Shown in pieces: positions 1 through 6,703 of a stretch of DNA of 9,139 nucleotides (position 1 is the first letter of the stretch; every line of letters begins with the position of its first letter). Position numbers and translations under genes: made by a program. This DNA is from Candidatus Auribacterota bacterium (GTDB lineage Bacteria; Auribacterota; Tritonobacteria; UBA1439): NCBI GenBank assembly GCA_026391995.1, contig JAPLCY010000344.1, forward strand, positions 1-9,139. The letters are read 5' to 3'. The notes beneath the pieces are model-generated. The model had not been told where the DNA came from. It saw only the letters and a list, made by a program, of their open reading frames with translations, and searched no databases.

Positions 1-323
1 AGGGCGAGAAGGTCGGCGCGGAGCCCGATCAGCCATTCCGGGGTGTCCATGGCCGCATAGATCTGGTTGAGGGCATATTCAATCCTGGGCGGTTCCAGGG
101 AGGCCAGCAGTTTGAAGAACGCTTCGCGGTGGGTCTCCCCGCCGTTGTAGAAGGCGAGGATGGTACGGACCGACTCGGGGTGGATCGTGCGGTCGCTCGC
201 CAGCAGGGCGAGCGCCTCTTCCATTCGCTCGCGTTCGGAGGCGACAAACGGCTGGAGCGTGTGGGTGATTGCCTCGGAAATCCTCCTGCGAATCTCGGCG
301 AAAGGGCGGTGGGTGTCGTGCAT
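1..323 (-). CDS. Unrecognised protein downstream of rpoD, partial at left edge
   Basis: An open frame starts at an ATG (323-321) and runs off the left edge after 107 codons without a stop. It begins MHDTHRPFAEIRRR and is mostly amphipathic helix, rich in Glu, Arg, Ala and Leu. It contains a segment HPESVRTILAFYNGGETHRE and ends near MDTPEWLIGLRADLLAL. No signal peptide or membrane segment is visible. The start is supported by an AGAGGTG-type ribosome binding site about 7 nt upstream and by the position 19 bp after the rpoD stop, so it is probably the last visible gene of the dnaG-rpoD operon. I do not recognise the family. Alternating short helices could suggest a helical-repeat fold, but this is a guess. 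Codon choice matches the neighbours. Confidence 0.6.
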   Translation of the reverse strand, partial: MHDTHRPFAEIRRRISEAITHTLQPFVASERERMEEALALLASDRTIHPESVRTILAFYNGGETHREAFFKLLASLEPPRIEYALNQIYAAMDTPEWLIGLRADLLA

Positions 324-342
324 GGTTTTCACCTCTTACTCC

Positions 343-1671
343 CTACTCTTCCGACTCCAGGAACCCCTTGAGCTTGCGGCTGCGGGTGGGGTGCCGCATC
401 TTGCGGAGGGCCTTGGCCTCGATCTGCCGCACGCGCTCACGCGTGACGTTGAAGACCCTGCCGACCTCCTCCAGCGTGCGAGGGGAGCCGTCGCCGATCC
501 CGAAGCGGAGGGTGAGCACCTTCTGCTCGCGCGGGGTGAGCGATTTCAGCACCGACTCGATCTGCTCCTTGAGCAGCGTGTAGCCGGTCGCTGTGGCGGG
601 CGACTCGGCGGACTTGTCCTCGATGAAGTCGCCGAAGTGGCTGTCGTTGCTGTCGCCAATCGGGGTCTGGAGCGAGATCGGATGCTGTGCGATCTTCATA
701 ATGCCGCGCACCTTCTCGACAGGCAGATCCATCTCCTCGGCGATCTCGTCGGGCGAGGGTTCCTTGCCGTACTCCTGCACGAGTTTCTTGGAGGCGCGGA
801 CAAGCTTGTTGATCGTCTCTATCATGTGCACCGGGATGCGGATGGTGCGCGCCTGATCGGCGATGGAACGGGTGATCGCCTGGCGTATCCACCAGGTGGC
901 GTAGGTGGAGAACTTGTAGCCGCGGCGGTATTCGAACTTATCCACCGCTTTCATGAGGCCCATGTTCCCCTCCTGGATCAGATCGAGAAAGGAGAGGCCG
1001 CGATTGGTGTATTTCTTGGCGATGGAGATGACCAGACGAAGGTTAGCCTCCACCATCTCGCCCTTTGCCTGGTGGGCACGCTGCGACCAGAGCTTCAGAT
1101 TCTCGACCTCTTTTATCAAAATGTCGCGCGGCACACGGGCCAGGCGCTCCAGTTCCTTGAGTTTCCGCTGGAGAGTGAGAGTCTTTGCGCGGGCGCTCCT
1201 CCCGCCCGACCGCTGTTTTTTGAGGCGTCCGAGTTCGCGCTCCAGTTCAAGGAAATGGTGCACCTCGCGGTCGACGGGCTCGATGAACTCCTCGATGGCG
1301 TTCTGTTTGAAGAAAAGGCCCCTGATGAGGGTGATCACCTGTTCCTGGAGCTTGAGATATTCGCGCTCAAGCTTCTTGCGAAACTTGTCGTCGGGGCGCG
1401 ACTTCTCTATCTGGGCGTATTTTTTGGCCAGCTGGATGTCGGTCTTACGGAGCTCGCCGCAGATCTCTCTGGCGGCGATGATGTAGGTGTCGCGGTTTAT
1501 GACTTTTTTGTCCTGGATAACGCGGTCGAACCGTTCCCGGCCCATGCACACGCGGTCGGCGAGCTGTATGGCGATGGTGGGGATATAGCCGAGCGAGAAG
1601 AGGATCTGCTTGATCTGGGTCTCCCCGGTACATCCGGACCGGGTCGTCGATGAACTCGAGTTTCGGCGCAC
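343..1671 (-). CDS. rpoD: RNA polymerase primary sigma factor RpoD, main part (regions 2 to 4), frameshifted from its N-terminus
   Basis: This frame encodes nearly all of a housekeeping sigma-70 factor, which directs core RNA polymerase to promoters. Counting from the first ATG of the frame, true sigma sequence begins at about residue 16 ([14 protein letters not shown]). A long helical non-conserved insert runs from about 30 to 200. Region 2 follows at about 208-280, with [40 protein letters not shown] and the -10 readers near [17 protein letters not shown]. Region 3 is about 281-355 ([20 protein letters not shown]). Region 4 is about 362-440, with [18 protein letters not shown] and the helix-turn-helix [20 protein letters not shown] for the -35 box. 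The first 15 residues of this frame ([13 protein letters not shown]...) are not sigma-like: they are the out-of-frame reading of the N-terminal part. The conserved region 1.2 helix (normally continuing DPVRMY with a PLLTRE-type motif) is absent in all frames. The identity is certain; the integrity is not. Confidence 0.93.
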   Translation of the reverse strand: MRRNSSSSTTRSGCTGETQIKQILFSLGYIPTIAIQLADRVCMGRERFDRVIQDKKVINRDTYIIAAREICGELRKTDIQLAKKYAQIEKSRPDDKFRKKLEREYLKLQEQVITLIRGLFFKQNAIEEFIEPVDREVHHFLELERELGRLKKQRSGGRSARAKTLTLQRKLKELERLARVPRDILIKEVENLKLWSQRAHQAKGEMVEANLRLVISIAKKYTNRGLSFLDLIQEGNMGLMKAVDKFEYRRGYKFSTYATWWIRQAITRSIADQARTIRIPVHMIETINKLVRASKKLVQEYGKEPSPDEIAEEMDLPVEKVRGIMKIAQHPISLQTPIGDSNDSHFGDFIEDKSAESPATATGYTLLKEQIESVLKSLTPREQKVLTLRFGIGDGSPRTLEEVGRVFNVTRERVRQIEAKALRKMRHPTRSRKLKGFLESEE

Positions 1672-1909
1672 GGACTTTCTTCTCGCTCTTGCCGGGCGCC
1701 GCCCCGCCGGCCTTTTTCCGCGCGGCCTCCTTGTCGTCGAGGATCTCGATATCCATCCCGCGGAGAAGCATGATGACGGAATCGATCTCCTCTGCGGATA
1801 CCACCACGTCGGGCAGGGCGTCGTTGATGTTCGCGTAGGACAGGTGTCCCTGTTCGTTGGCGAGGTGGATCAGCGCCTTGATCTTCTGGTTCTTTTCAAT
1901 CGTCGCCAT
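1627..1909 (-). pseudogene. rpoD: 5' part of rpoD (sigma region 1.1), out of frame with the rest
   Basis: This is the true N-terminus of the sigma factor. It starts [20 protein letters not shown] and carries the region 1.1 signature ([31 protein letters not shown]), a Lys/Ala-rich linker, then [10 protein letters not shown], which is the beginning of region 1.2. At about 1627 the sigma similarity stops and resumes in the next frame with [10 protein letters not shown]. The open frame itself continues to a stop at 1445 but encodes only Arg/Pro/His-rich shadow sequence. ATG 1909 is preceded by GTGAGG about 12 nt upstream, which is long spacing. An alternative GTG at 1927 in the same frame would overlap the dnaG stop by 4 bp (GTGA). 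If the two parts were joined with the missing segment, the protein would be about 540 residues. The break may be a sequencing or assembly deletion rather than a real mutation. Confidence 0.85.
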
Positions 1910-1923
1910 AATGCGGTCGTGCC

Positions 1924-3699
1924 TCACGAAATCTTCAACAGGTCAGCCTTTTTCTGCATGATGAGATGCTGGAGATCATGGGTATCGGTCTCGGCATTCC
2001 CCTCCCGTTCCCGCCGGCTGATGTCGCGGGCGATACTCCCGATCTCGTCTTTGAGGGAACGGCGCTTGAGGAAGCGGATGCAATCCCTCGCGATCTGCGC
2101 CCTGTCCCCGCCCGGGAGTTCCTCGGACACGATGCCGCTCACCACGCTCGCGCAGCGCTCGTCGTTGAGCACGGCGAGCAGGCGTCCGCACCCGGCCCAG
2201 CGGCGCTCCCGGAAGAGCTCGAAGGTGCACGCGGCGATGCGCTGGAGCTGCTCGTCGCGGAAATCCTCCGGGCGCAGCTCTTCGGCGACCAGCTCGATGA
2301 TCCGCTCGTCCTCGAGCATGAGCCTGATAATCTCCTTTTCGCCGGGGGGCAGGCGCCGGGGCTCGGACACCGCACCCGCGGCGCGGGGGGCTGAATCTGC
2401 GCGGCCCACCTTTTGAAGCTCCCTGATGAGATGCTCCTGGGGGATATCCAGGTGCTCGGCGAGCTTTTTACGGTACGCATCGCGCAGCACCTCGTTGCGC
2501 ACCTTCGCGAGCTGTTCGAGGAAGAGATGCGCGATGCGGGCCTTCCCCACCTCGCTTTTGAGATCATGCTGGCGGCAGAGCTGCTGGAGGAGGAAATCGA
2601 AGTATTCCGGCGCCTTTTCGAGCAGGGCGTTGAACGCGGCAACGCCCTTTTTTTTGACAAGGGTGTCGGGATCAAAGCCGTTCGGGAGGGCAAGAACGCG
2701 CACGCGGAGCCCTTCGTGGAGGAAGGCGTCCACGCTGCGCATCGCTGCGGTAAGGCCGGCCTCATCGCCGTCGAAGCTCATCACCACCTCGTGTTCGCCC
2801 TCGCGGGTGTAGCGCTTGAGGATCCGTGCGTGGTCGGGGGTGAACGCAGTCCCCTGCGAGGCGGCGACGTTCCTGACGCCCGCGGCGTAGAGGGAGAGGT
2901 AGTCGAAGTATCCCTCGACCACGATGGCGAAACCCGCATCGGCGATGGCGCGCTTGGAGTGGTGGAGGCCGTAGAGGCTGCGGCTCTTGCTGAAGAGGGG
3001 GGATTCGGGAGAGTTCATGTATTTGGGGCTTCCCTCGCCGAGCACGCGTCCGCTGAAGGCGATGACGCGGCCGCTCACGTCGTGGATCGGGATCATGAGA
3101 CGGTGGCGGAAGCGGTCAATGGGGGCCTTGCCGCCGTCGCGCGGCATCGCGAGTCCGGCCGCGAGGATCGCCTCGAGGCGGTGTCCCTTCGCGCGCGCCG
3201 CCTTGATGAGCGCATCGCGCGAGTCGGGCGCGTAGCCCAGGCCAAACTCGGCAATCAGCGCGTCGCTGATGCCCCGTCGCGCGAGATAGTTGATCACCCG
3301 CTTCCCCATGGGCGTGGCCCCGAGCCGGGCGGCAAACCATGTTGCGGCAAACTCGTTGGCCCGGTACAGATCCTCTTTGCGTTCGCCGTCCGCGTCGCTC
3401 TTCTCGCTGACTTCGGGAACCTCGATTCCCGCCTTGCGCGCCAGCTGCCGGACCGCATCCGGGAAATTGATCCGCTCGTAGAGCATCACGAAGTTGAAGA
3501 CCGATCCGCCCGCCCCGCACCCGAAGCAGTGCCAAATCCCTTTTTCGGGGCTCACGAAAAACGACGGGGTCTTTTCGTGGTGGAAGGGGCAGCATGCCTT
3601 GAAACTCCTCCCCGCACGCTTGAGCGGAATGTAAGAGGAGATTACCTCGGCCAGGTCACTGGCCGATTGAATCTGTTCAAGGACACTCTGCGGTATCAT
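1924..3699 (-). CDS. dnaG: DNA primase DnaG
   Basis: DnaG makes the RNA primers for leading- and lagging-strand replication, working with the DnaB helicase at the fork. The 591-residue length is normal. A CHC2 zinc ribbon lies near the N-terminus, with ligands C37, H40, C58 and C61 around CPFHHEKTPSFFVSPEKG and HCFGCGAGG. The catalytic core at about 110-370 contains the conserved FSGRVLGEGSPKYMNSPES segment. The TOPRIM metal residues are E262 (VVEGYFD) and D310/D312 (SFDGDEAG). The remaining roughly 190 residues are the helicase-binding C-terminal domain, which as usual is poorly conserved. The MIPQSVLEQI start aligns with the usual beginning of the family. The ribosome binding site is weak: a GAGAAAG stretch lies in the loop of a small hairpin just upstream. 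The gene lies 49 bp after nif3 and its stop is next to the rpoD start, the classical dnaG-rpoD pairing. No defect is seen. Confidence 0.96.
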   Translation of the reverse strand: MIPQSVLEQIQSASDLAEVISSYIPLKRAGRSFKACCPFHHEKTPSFFVSPEKGIWHCFGCGAGGSVFNFVMLYERINFPDAVRQLARKAGIEVPEVSEKSDADGERKEDLYRANEFAATWFAARLGATPMGKRVINYLARRGISDALIAEFGLGYAPDSRDALIKAARAKGHRLEAILAAGLAMPRDGGKAPIDRFRHRLMIPIHDVSGRVIAFSGRVLGEGSPKYMNSPESPLFSKSRSLYGLHHSKRAIADAGFAIVVEGYFDYLSLYAAGVRNVAASQGTAFTPDHARILKRYTREGEHEVVMSFDGDEAGLTAAMRSVDAFLHEGLRVRVLALPNGFDPDTLVKKKGVAAFNALLEKAPEYFDFLLQQLCRQHDLKSEVGKARIAHLFLEQLAKVRNEVLRDAYRKKLAEHLDIPQEHLIRELQKVGRADSAPRAAGAVSEPRRLPPGEKEIIRLMLEDERIIELVAEELRPEDFRDEQLQRIAACTFELFRERRWAGCGRLLAVLNDERCASVVSGIVSEELPGGDRAQIARDCIRFLKRRSLKDEIGSIARDISRREREGNAETDTHDLQHLIMQKKADLLKIS

Positions 3700-3704
3700 A
3701 GGTT

Positions 3705-3720
3705 GTCGATCTTTCTCGAC
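3705..3720 (-). promoter_or_regulatory. Small hairpin just upstream of dnaG start
   Basis: On the transcript strand GTCGA and TCGAC form a perfect 5-bp stem around a GAAAGA loop, ending 5 nt before the dnaG ATG. The only purine-rich candidate Shine-Dalgarno sequence (GAGAAAG) is in or next to this loop. The hairpin could therefore present or modulate the ribosome binding site of primase. A 5-bp stem can occur by chance, so regulation is speculative. Confidence 0.25.
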
Positions 3721-3748
3721 GGGACAATGCTTAAGCCGCGGCAGCCGC

Positions 3749-4720
3749 TCACACCCCTTCGTGCGTGCCGCGCTTCACGCGCGTGAATCCCGAGCAGGTG
3801 GTGATCTCGATCCGGCCGCCGGCGCAGGCGTGGTCGAGGAGGATGTTGAGGCCGAGGGCGTCGCTCGCCATGTGGCCGGCGACGACCACGTTGAGGCAGT
3901 GTTTCTTGGCCTCCTTGAGGTGTTTTTCGCTCAGGTGCATGCAGATCAGGGTCCCGACGCCCGCGGTCGCGAGCTTCTCGAGAATCTTTGCCGGGCCCTC
4001 CGTGCCGCCGGTCATGTCGACAAATATTTTTCCCGCGCGCCGGCGGTCGTTTCCGGCGATGATCTTCGGGGGGGCGTTGTTCGCTATCGCGGCCTGGTAT
4101 TCGGGGATCTCCTCGATCAGGTCGATGATCTCGCCCAGGCGCTCCGGCTTTTTCCTGTCGAAAAGGCGCTGGAGGAAGGTGACTGTGCAATTGTCGGCGG
4201 GGGTGTGGACACAGGCGAGCGATATCCCCAGCAGGCGGGCGGCGTCCACGGTGCGGGTGTGATTGACGGGCATGACGCGGTGCTCAACCTCGCGTATGCG
4301 GTCCTCCATGAGCGACTCGGCGATGTTGATCGGGACGCCGAAGCGGCTGAGGATGTCGGTCTGCATGTGCATGACGTTGTAGAACGCCGCGTACGCCTTC
4401 CCGGCGGGGTGATGCGAGAGGATGAGATCCACGCGCTTCCCCTGCTGCATAAGGCGATCTGCGAGAAGAATCTCGGCGACGTCGATGTCGATCCCCGCCA
4501 GGATGCCGCGAAGCTTGGCGGAGGGATCGCCGGCGAGGATGCGGGTATCGGCGTAGGGGTTCTCGAGGCGCTCGCGGTCGAAGGCGCGCTTGGCCCGGGG
4601 CGGCATCTCCTCGTAACGCTCGCGCAATTCCTTCATCTCGCTGGACACGCGCGCCGGCCCGCGGGGATCGTTCTTCCGCCCTATCTCAAGGGCGCGATTG
4701 AAAAAGGTGGCGAGTTTCAT
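3749..4720 (-). CDS. NIF3-like dinuclear metal protein
   Basis: This is a member of the NIF3/YbgI family, whose proteins form toroidal assemblies with a two-metal site. The biochemical function is unsettled (metal-dependent hydrolase or metal homeostasis has been proposed). Metal-ligand-like motifs are visible in the expected order: SHHPAG at about 102-107, VHTPADN at about 171-177, MHLSEKH at about 261-267 and AGHMASDALG at about 282-291. The sequence reads IDIDVAEILLADR before the first motif and GKIFVDMTGGTEG in the centre, features I associate with a longer NIF3 subgroup. The 323-residue length fits. Two ATG codons are adjacent (4723 and 4720). The second is 7 nt after the AGGAG Shine-Dalgarno and is preferred; the first would be only 4 nt away. 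The start overlaps the cvpA stop, so the two are translationally coupled, and dnaG follows 49 bp downstream. Confidence 0.85.
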   Translation of the reverse strand: MKLATFFNRALEIGRKNDPRGPARVSSEMKELRERYEEMPPRAKRAFDRERLENPYADTRILAGDPSAKLRGILAGIDIDVAEILLADRLMQQGKRVDLILSHHPAGKAYAAFYNVMHMQTDILSRFGVPINIAESLMEDRIREVEHRVMPVNHTRTVDAARLLGISLACVHTPADNCTVTFLQRLFDRKKPERLGEIIDLIEEIPEYQAAIANNAPPKIIAGNDRRRAGKIFVDMTGGTEGPAKILEKLATAGVGTLICMHLSEKHLKEAKKHCLNVVVAGHMASDALGLNILLDHACAGGRIEITTCSGFTRVKRGTHEGV

Positions 4721-5244
4721 CATGAGGCTCCTCGTAGAGAGTTTTTGGCCGATGTCCTTCCGGTCGCGGGGGCTGAGGGCGTCGGCGGCGCGGCAGGGGC
4801 GAACTCCAGCTCGGTCCGCCGGCGGACCGCCGGCAGCTTCTCGATCACTTCCTGCGCGGGGAGGGAATCGACCCGGGGATACACGCGCTGGACGAACTTG
4901 TAGGCTCCGGGCACGGAGGATATCGCGAGCGGCCCGAAGAACGACTTCTGGGTGACGGCCGTCGCTATCGATTCAACCTTGACCAGGGCGAGGAGGATGA
5001 GGGCGAGGCACGCGAAGAGGAGGGCCTTTGCCCCGCCGAGGATGGCGCCGCCGAAGTGCTCGAACGTCGCGACGGCCGGGAGCTGCGTCAGGTGGTGGGC
5101 GGTCTGGTTCAACATGTAGAAAAAGGTGATGACCGCCAGGAAGATGGCGCCGAATGAGCATGGCGCGCCCTTTTGGAAGCTGCTTTTCAGGACAAACTCA
5201 AACAACAAGTATACTATATTACGCCTATTTGAGTCAATAACCAC
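4720..5244 (-). CDS. CvpA-like membrane protein, N-terminal half missing
   Basis: CvpA proteins are small inner-membrane proteins of about 160-200 residues with four helices; in E. coli CvpA is linked to colicin V export and to envelope integrity. Here only the second half is recognisable. It comprises a helix FGAIFLAVITFFYMLN, a polar loop, the helix GGAILGGAKALLFACLALIL and the typical post-membrane segment FFGPLAISSV...FVQRVYPRVD. A Pro/Ala-rich tail with two or three basic patches follows. The first two helices and the usual acidic start (the NWxD type) are absent. The open frame extends up to a potential ATG at 5244, but residues 1-28 (VIDSNRRNIVYLLFEF...) read through the promoter and leader and are unlikely to be translated. 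The better ATG at 5161 is in another frame. The gene is probably damaged by a deletion right after its start. Its stop overlaps nif3. The family assignment is moderately sure; the start is unresolved. Confidence 0.6.
   Translation of the reverse strand: MVIDSNRRNIVYLLFEFVLKSSFQKGAPCSFGAIFLAVITFFYMLNQTAHHLTQLPAVATFEHFGGAILGGAKALLFACLALILLALVKVESIATAVTQKSFFGPLAISSVPGAYKFVQRVYPRVDSLPAQEVIEKLPAVRRRTELEFAPAAPPTPSAPATGRTSAKNSLRGAS
4813..4828. repeat. Perfect 16-bp GC palindrome within the cvpA-like gene
   Basis: GGTCCGCC is followed directly by its complement GGCGGACC, giving a perfect palindrome inside the region encoding VRRRTEL. Its TCCGCC/GGCGGA arms also occur in the hairpin at 8073-8087. In GC-rich coding DNA this may be chance, but similar TCCGCC...GGCGGA palindromes are common dispersed repeats in environmental genomes (from memory). 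Confidence 0.4.
5168..5174 (-). promoter_or_regulatory. Shine-Dalgarno for an ATG at 5161 (presumed original cvpA start)
   Basis: AAAAGGG lies 6 nt before the ATG at 5161-5159, about 40 nt after the predicted transcription start. This is the best initiation signal downstream of the promoter. The frame opened by this ATG (MLIRRHLPGGHH...) is Arg/Pro/His-rich and looks non-coding, whereas CvpA-like sequence follows immediately in another frame. That suggests the original start codon is still present but the following coding sequence has been lost. This is inference. Confidence 0.4.
5208..5237 (-). promoter_or_regulatory. Sigma-70-type promoter for the cvpA-nif3-dnaG-rpoD operon
   Basis: Reading the minus strand, TTGACT (5237-5232) is separated by 18 bp from TATACT (5213-5208). 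Each matches the -35 and -10 consensus at five of six positions. The spacer is AT-rich against a GC-rich background. Transcription would start near 5200, downstream of the first possible in-frame start codon of the cvpA frame (5244). The upstream gene ends at 5338, so this is the natural place for the operon promoter. It is likely read by the RpoD encoded in the same operon. Confidence 0.7.
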
Positions 5245-5270
5245 TTTGGCTGTGTCATAACCACTTCGGC
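5233..5270 (-). repeat. Two direct repeats, 20-bp period, at the -35 box; possible operator
   Basis: On the plus strand GTCAATAACCACTTTGGC (5233-5250) is followed by GTCATAACCACTTCGGC (5254-5270). The shared 10-mer ATAACCACTT recurs exactly 20 bp apart (5237 and 5257), about two helical turns. The proximal copy overlaps the -35 hexamer. Such spacing would suit an activator or repressor binding one DNA face. Alternatively, both copies are remnants of an intergenic repetitive element together with the adjoining CCGGACTATCCCC stretch. Confidence 0.45.
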
Positions 5271-5302
5271 CGGACTATCCCCAGTTCTTGAAATCCCCCC
5301 AT

Positions 5303-5325
5303 CCCCCCCTGTAAAAAAGGGGGGG
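5303..5325. repeat. C7/G7 inverted repeat between operons
   Basis: Seven C (5303-5309) pair with seven G (5319-5325) around a 9-nt A-rich loop. On the minus strand, in the direction of transcription after the ankyrin gene, the stem is followed by ATGGGGGGATTTC rather than a T-run, so it is not a standard intrinsic terminator. It could still slow polymerase or stabilise the mRNA 3' end. The adjacent G runs on the minus strand (G7, G6 and a G4 near 5280) could also form a quadruplex. CCCCC...GGGGG elements of this appearance are frequent intergenic repeats in environmental genomes, from memory. Confidence 0.5.
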
Positions 5326-5337
5326 CAACGCATCCGT

Positions 5338-5946
5338 TCAAGCGGCACTGTCGCGGGTAGCATTTTTTGTTGAGCCCGCACGCCGGTCCGCGTCTCCGGC
5401 GATAGCGATGTATGCCCCGAGCGCGATCCAGATCGCAAGCACCAGATACTTCCAGCGCCTTTCCCCTGAGGTGCCGGCACGGGCGAGCAGCCGTATTGCA
5501 TCCGCATGGCCGTTCGCCGTCGCCAGGAAAAGCGCGGTCACCCCCTGCGGATACAGGGCGGTTTCCCCCGTCTGGATGCCGGCGTCTGCGCCGTGGGCGA
5601 GGAGGAGTTCCACGAGCCCCGTGTGACCTTGTGCTGCTGCGGCCATCAACGGCGTCATCGAAAAGACGCCGGTGGGGGGATTGGGCCGCGGTATCCTGTT
5701 GGGATCCGCTCCGTGCGCGAGGAGCAGTCTCGCCGCCTCAAGCTGTCCCCGCTCTGCCGCCGCGAAGAGGGCGGTCTCGCCCGAGGCGCCTTCCCCGTTC
5801 GGGTCGGCTCCCGCTGCGAGCAGCCACGCAACCGCGTCCGAAGGCCCCCGGCGCGCCGCCTCCACGAGGAGCCCGCTACGTTCGGCGGCTTCGCTCGAGA
5901 GAGCCCGCGCCGCGATGCACAGTCCGATAAGAAGTCGGTATCTCAT
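5338..5946 (-). CDS. Ankyrin-repeat protein with signal peptide and C-terminal membrane helix
   Basis: A 202-residue protein. Residues 1-20 (MRYRLLIGLCIAARALSSEA) look like a cleavable signal peptide with an Ala-rich cleavage region. Ankyrin repeats occupy about 24-52 (LLVEAARRG...LLAAGADPN), 56-84 (GETALFAAAERGQLEAARLL...HGADPN), 97-125 (MTPLMAAAAQGHTGLVELLL) and 135-160 (GVTALFLATANGHADAIRLL). A hydrophobic helix at about 167-184 (YLVLAIWIALGAYIAIAG) precedes a short charged tail. Ankyrin repeats bind proteins, so this is probably an envelope-facing adaptor anchored by the last helix; the partner is unknown. The ATG at 5946 is 3 bp after the stop of the upstream membrane-protein gene, with GGAGG in the end of that gene as ribosome binding site, so the two are co-transcribed. 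The gene appears intact and is the last of its operon. Confidence 0.85.
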   Translation of the reverse strand: MRYRLLIGLCIAARALSSEAAERSGLLVEAARRGPSDAVAWLLAAGADPNGEGASGETALFAAAERGQLEAARLLLAHGADPNRIPRPNPPTGVFSMTPLMAAAAQGHTGLVELLLAHGADAGIQTGETALYPQGVTALFLATANGHADAIRLLARAGTSGERRWKYLVLAIWIALGAYIAIAGDADRRAGSTKNATRDSAA

Positions 5947-5949
5947 TCC

Positions 5950-6690
5950 TCAGCGTCCTCCCCGCGCAAGCGCAATCGCCGACCTGAACCGGCACGTGAT
6001 GTCTTCAAGCTGCGTCCGCTCGGAGGGGGTGAGGCGCTCGAGGCCCCTCTGGAGGAGTGTGCGCAGCTCCCCCCTCTCCTGGGCGGTGAGGTCCTGCGGG
6101 CCCTTCGTCCGGAGCGCCATCGCCTTGACACGCTCATCGGGGGGGCGCAGCTGCTCCGCCTTTTTCATGAGGTACTGCGCCCGCTCCGTTTCTCCGGGGA
6201 GCAGGTACACCCGGTCCGCGGGGGATTGCAGGAGCGCCGGCCGCTGCCAGGCGAGGCGCGCCTCATTGATGACGATCAAGTTATTCGCGAGCATCGCCGC
6301 AACGGTCAGCATGAGCATCGCCCCTCCGGGACGCGATCTTCCCCACGTGTCGACGATCCCCGGGACAGTGATCAGGAGGACAGGGAGGACCAGCGGCGGC
6401 GCGAAGAGTACAGCCGACCAGGGCGAATAGAAAAGGTGATAACCGAGGTACACGGCCACCCAGCATCCGAGTGCCTGAAGGCTCTTCCATCCCAGGAGCC
6501 TGCGGGTGATGGATCGCCATGATGTGGCGACGAGGAAAATCCAGAGCGCCGTGAAACCGTATGACACTACGTCGTGGGCGAGCAGCACCGCAGGTTGCGA
6601 CTGAACGAGTTGCTCCTGATGCACCGGTGAGAGCGACTGTACCAGGAAGGTAAAGATGGTATAGAGTGGGGAGCGTGAACCGGCATTCAA
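5950..6690 (-). CDS. C-terminal part of a glycosyltransferase-39-like membrane protein (broken gene)
   Basis: The frame is open from 6729, and the first start-like codon is a TTG at 6690, probably not a genuine start. Upstream of it the same frame reads GFLGYGHKFTSELNAG, which looks like real protein continuing from the preceding gene. Hydrophobic helices occur at about residues 36-56 (LLAHDVVSYGFTALWIFLVA), 73-90 (ALGCWVAVYLGYHLFYSP), 92-112 (SAVLFAPPLVLPVLLITVPG) and 124-145 (AMLMLTVAAMLANNLIVINE). A soluble, strongly helical tail of about 95 residues follows with two similar segments (LTAQERGELRTLLQ and LTPSERTQLEDI). The pattern of helices then a charged tail suits the end of a polyprenyl-sugar-dependent glycosyltransferase, but no catalytic motif is visible in this part, so the assignment rests on the upstream piece and overall shape. 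The stop is 3 bp before the ankyrin gene. Confidence 0.5.
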   Translation of the reverse strand: MNAGSRSPLYTIFTFLVQSLSPVHQEQLVQSQPAVLLAHDVVSYGFTALWIFLVATSWRSITRRLLGWKSLQALGCWVAVYLGYHLFYSPWSAVLFAPPLVLPVLLITVPGIVDTWGRSRPGGAMLMLTVAAMLANNLIVINEARLAWQRPALLQSPADRVYLLPGETERAQYLMKKAEQLRPPDERVKAMALRTKGPQDLTAQERGELRTLLQRGLERLTPSERTQLEDITCRFRSAIALARGGR

Positions 6691-6703
6691 TTCCGAAGTG
6701 AAT

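Noticed and set aside
160..1653. A 497-codon open frame on the plus strand opposite rpoD
   Set aside because: It is the antisense of a highly conserved sigma factor. The sequence is repetitive in Leu/Ala/Gly/Asp without family motifs, and long antisense frames are usual in GC-rich DNA.
1445..1671. Programmed ribosomal frameshift in rpoD
   Set aside because: A frameshift alone would not restore the protein, because the region 1.2 sequence is absent in every frame. No slippery heptamer with downstream structure was seen at the junction.
2413..3786. A 457-codon plus-strand frame opposite dnaG
   Set aside because: Antisense shadow of intact primase, with no recognisable domain and no ribosome binding site that stands out.
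3761..4903. A 380-codon plus-strand frame opposite nif3 and cvpA
   Set aside because: It spans two genes on the other strand and has no motif or start signal, so it is a composition artefact.
5303..5325. Intrinsic terminator after the ankyrin gene
   Set aside because: The stem is strong, but on the transcribed strand it is followed by ATGGGGGG rather than a U-run, and the opposite strand gives GGGGGGGCAACG.
5214..5507. A 97-codon minus-strand frame crossing the intergenic region and the end of the ankyrin gene
   Set aside because: It overlaps the ankyrin gene, crosses the repeat region and contains no plausible domain.
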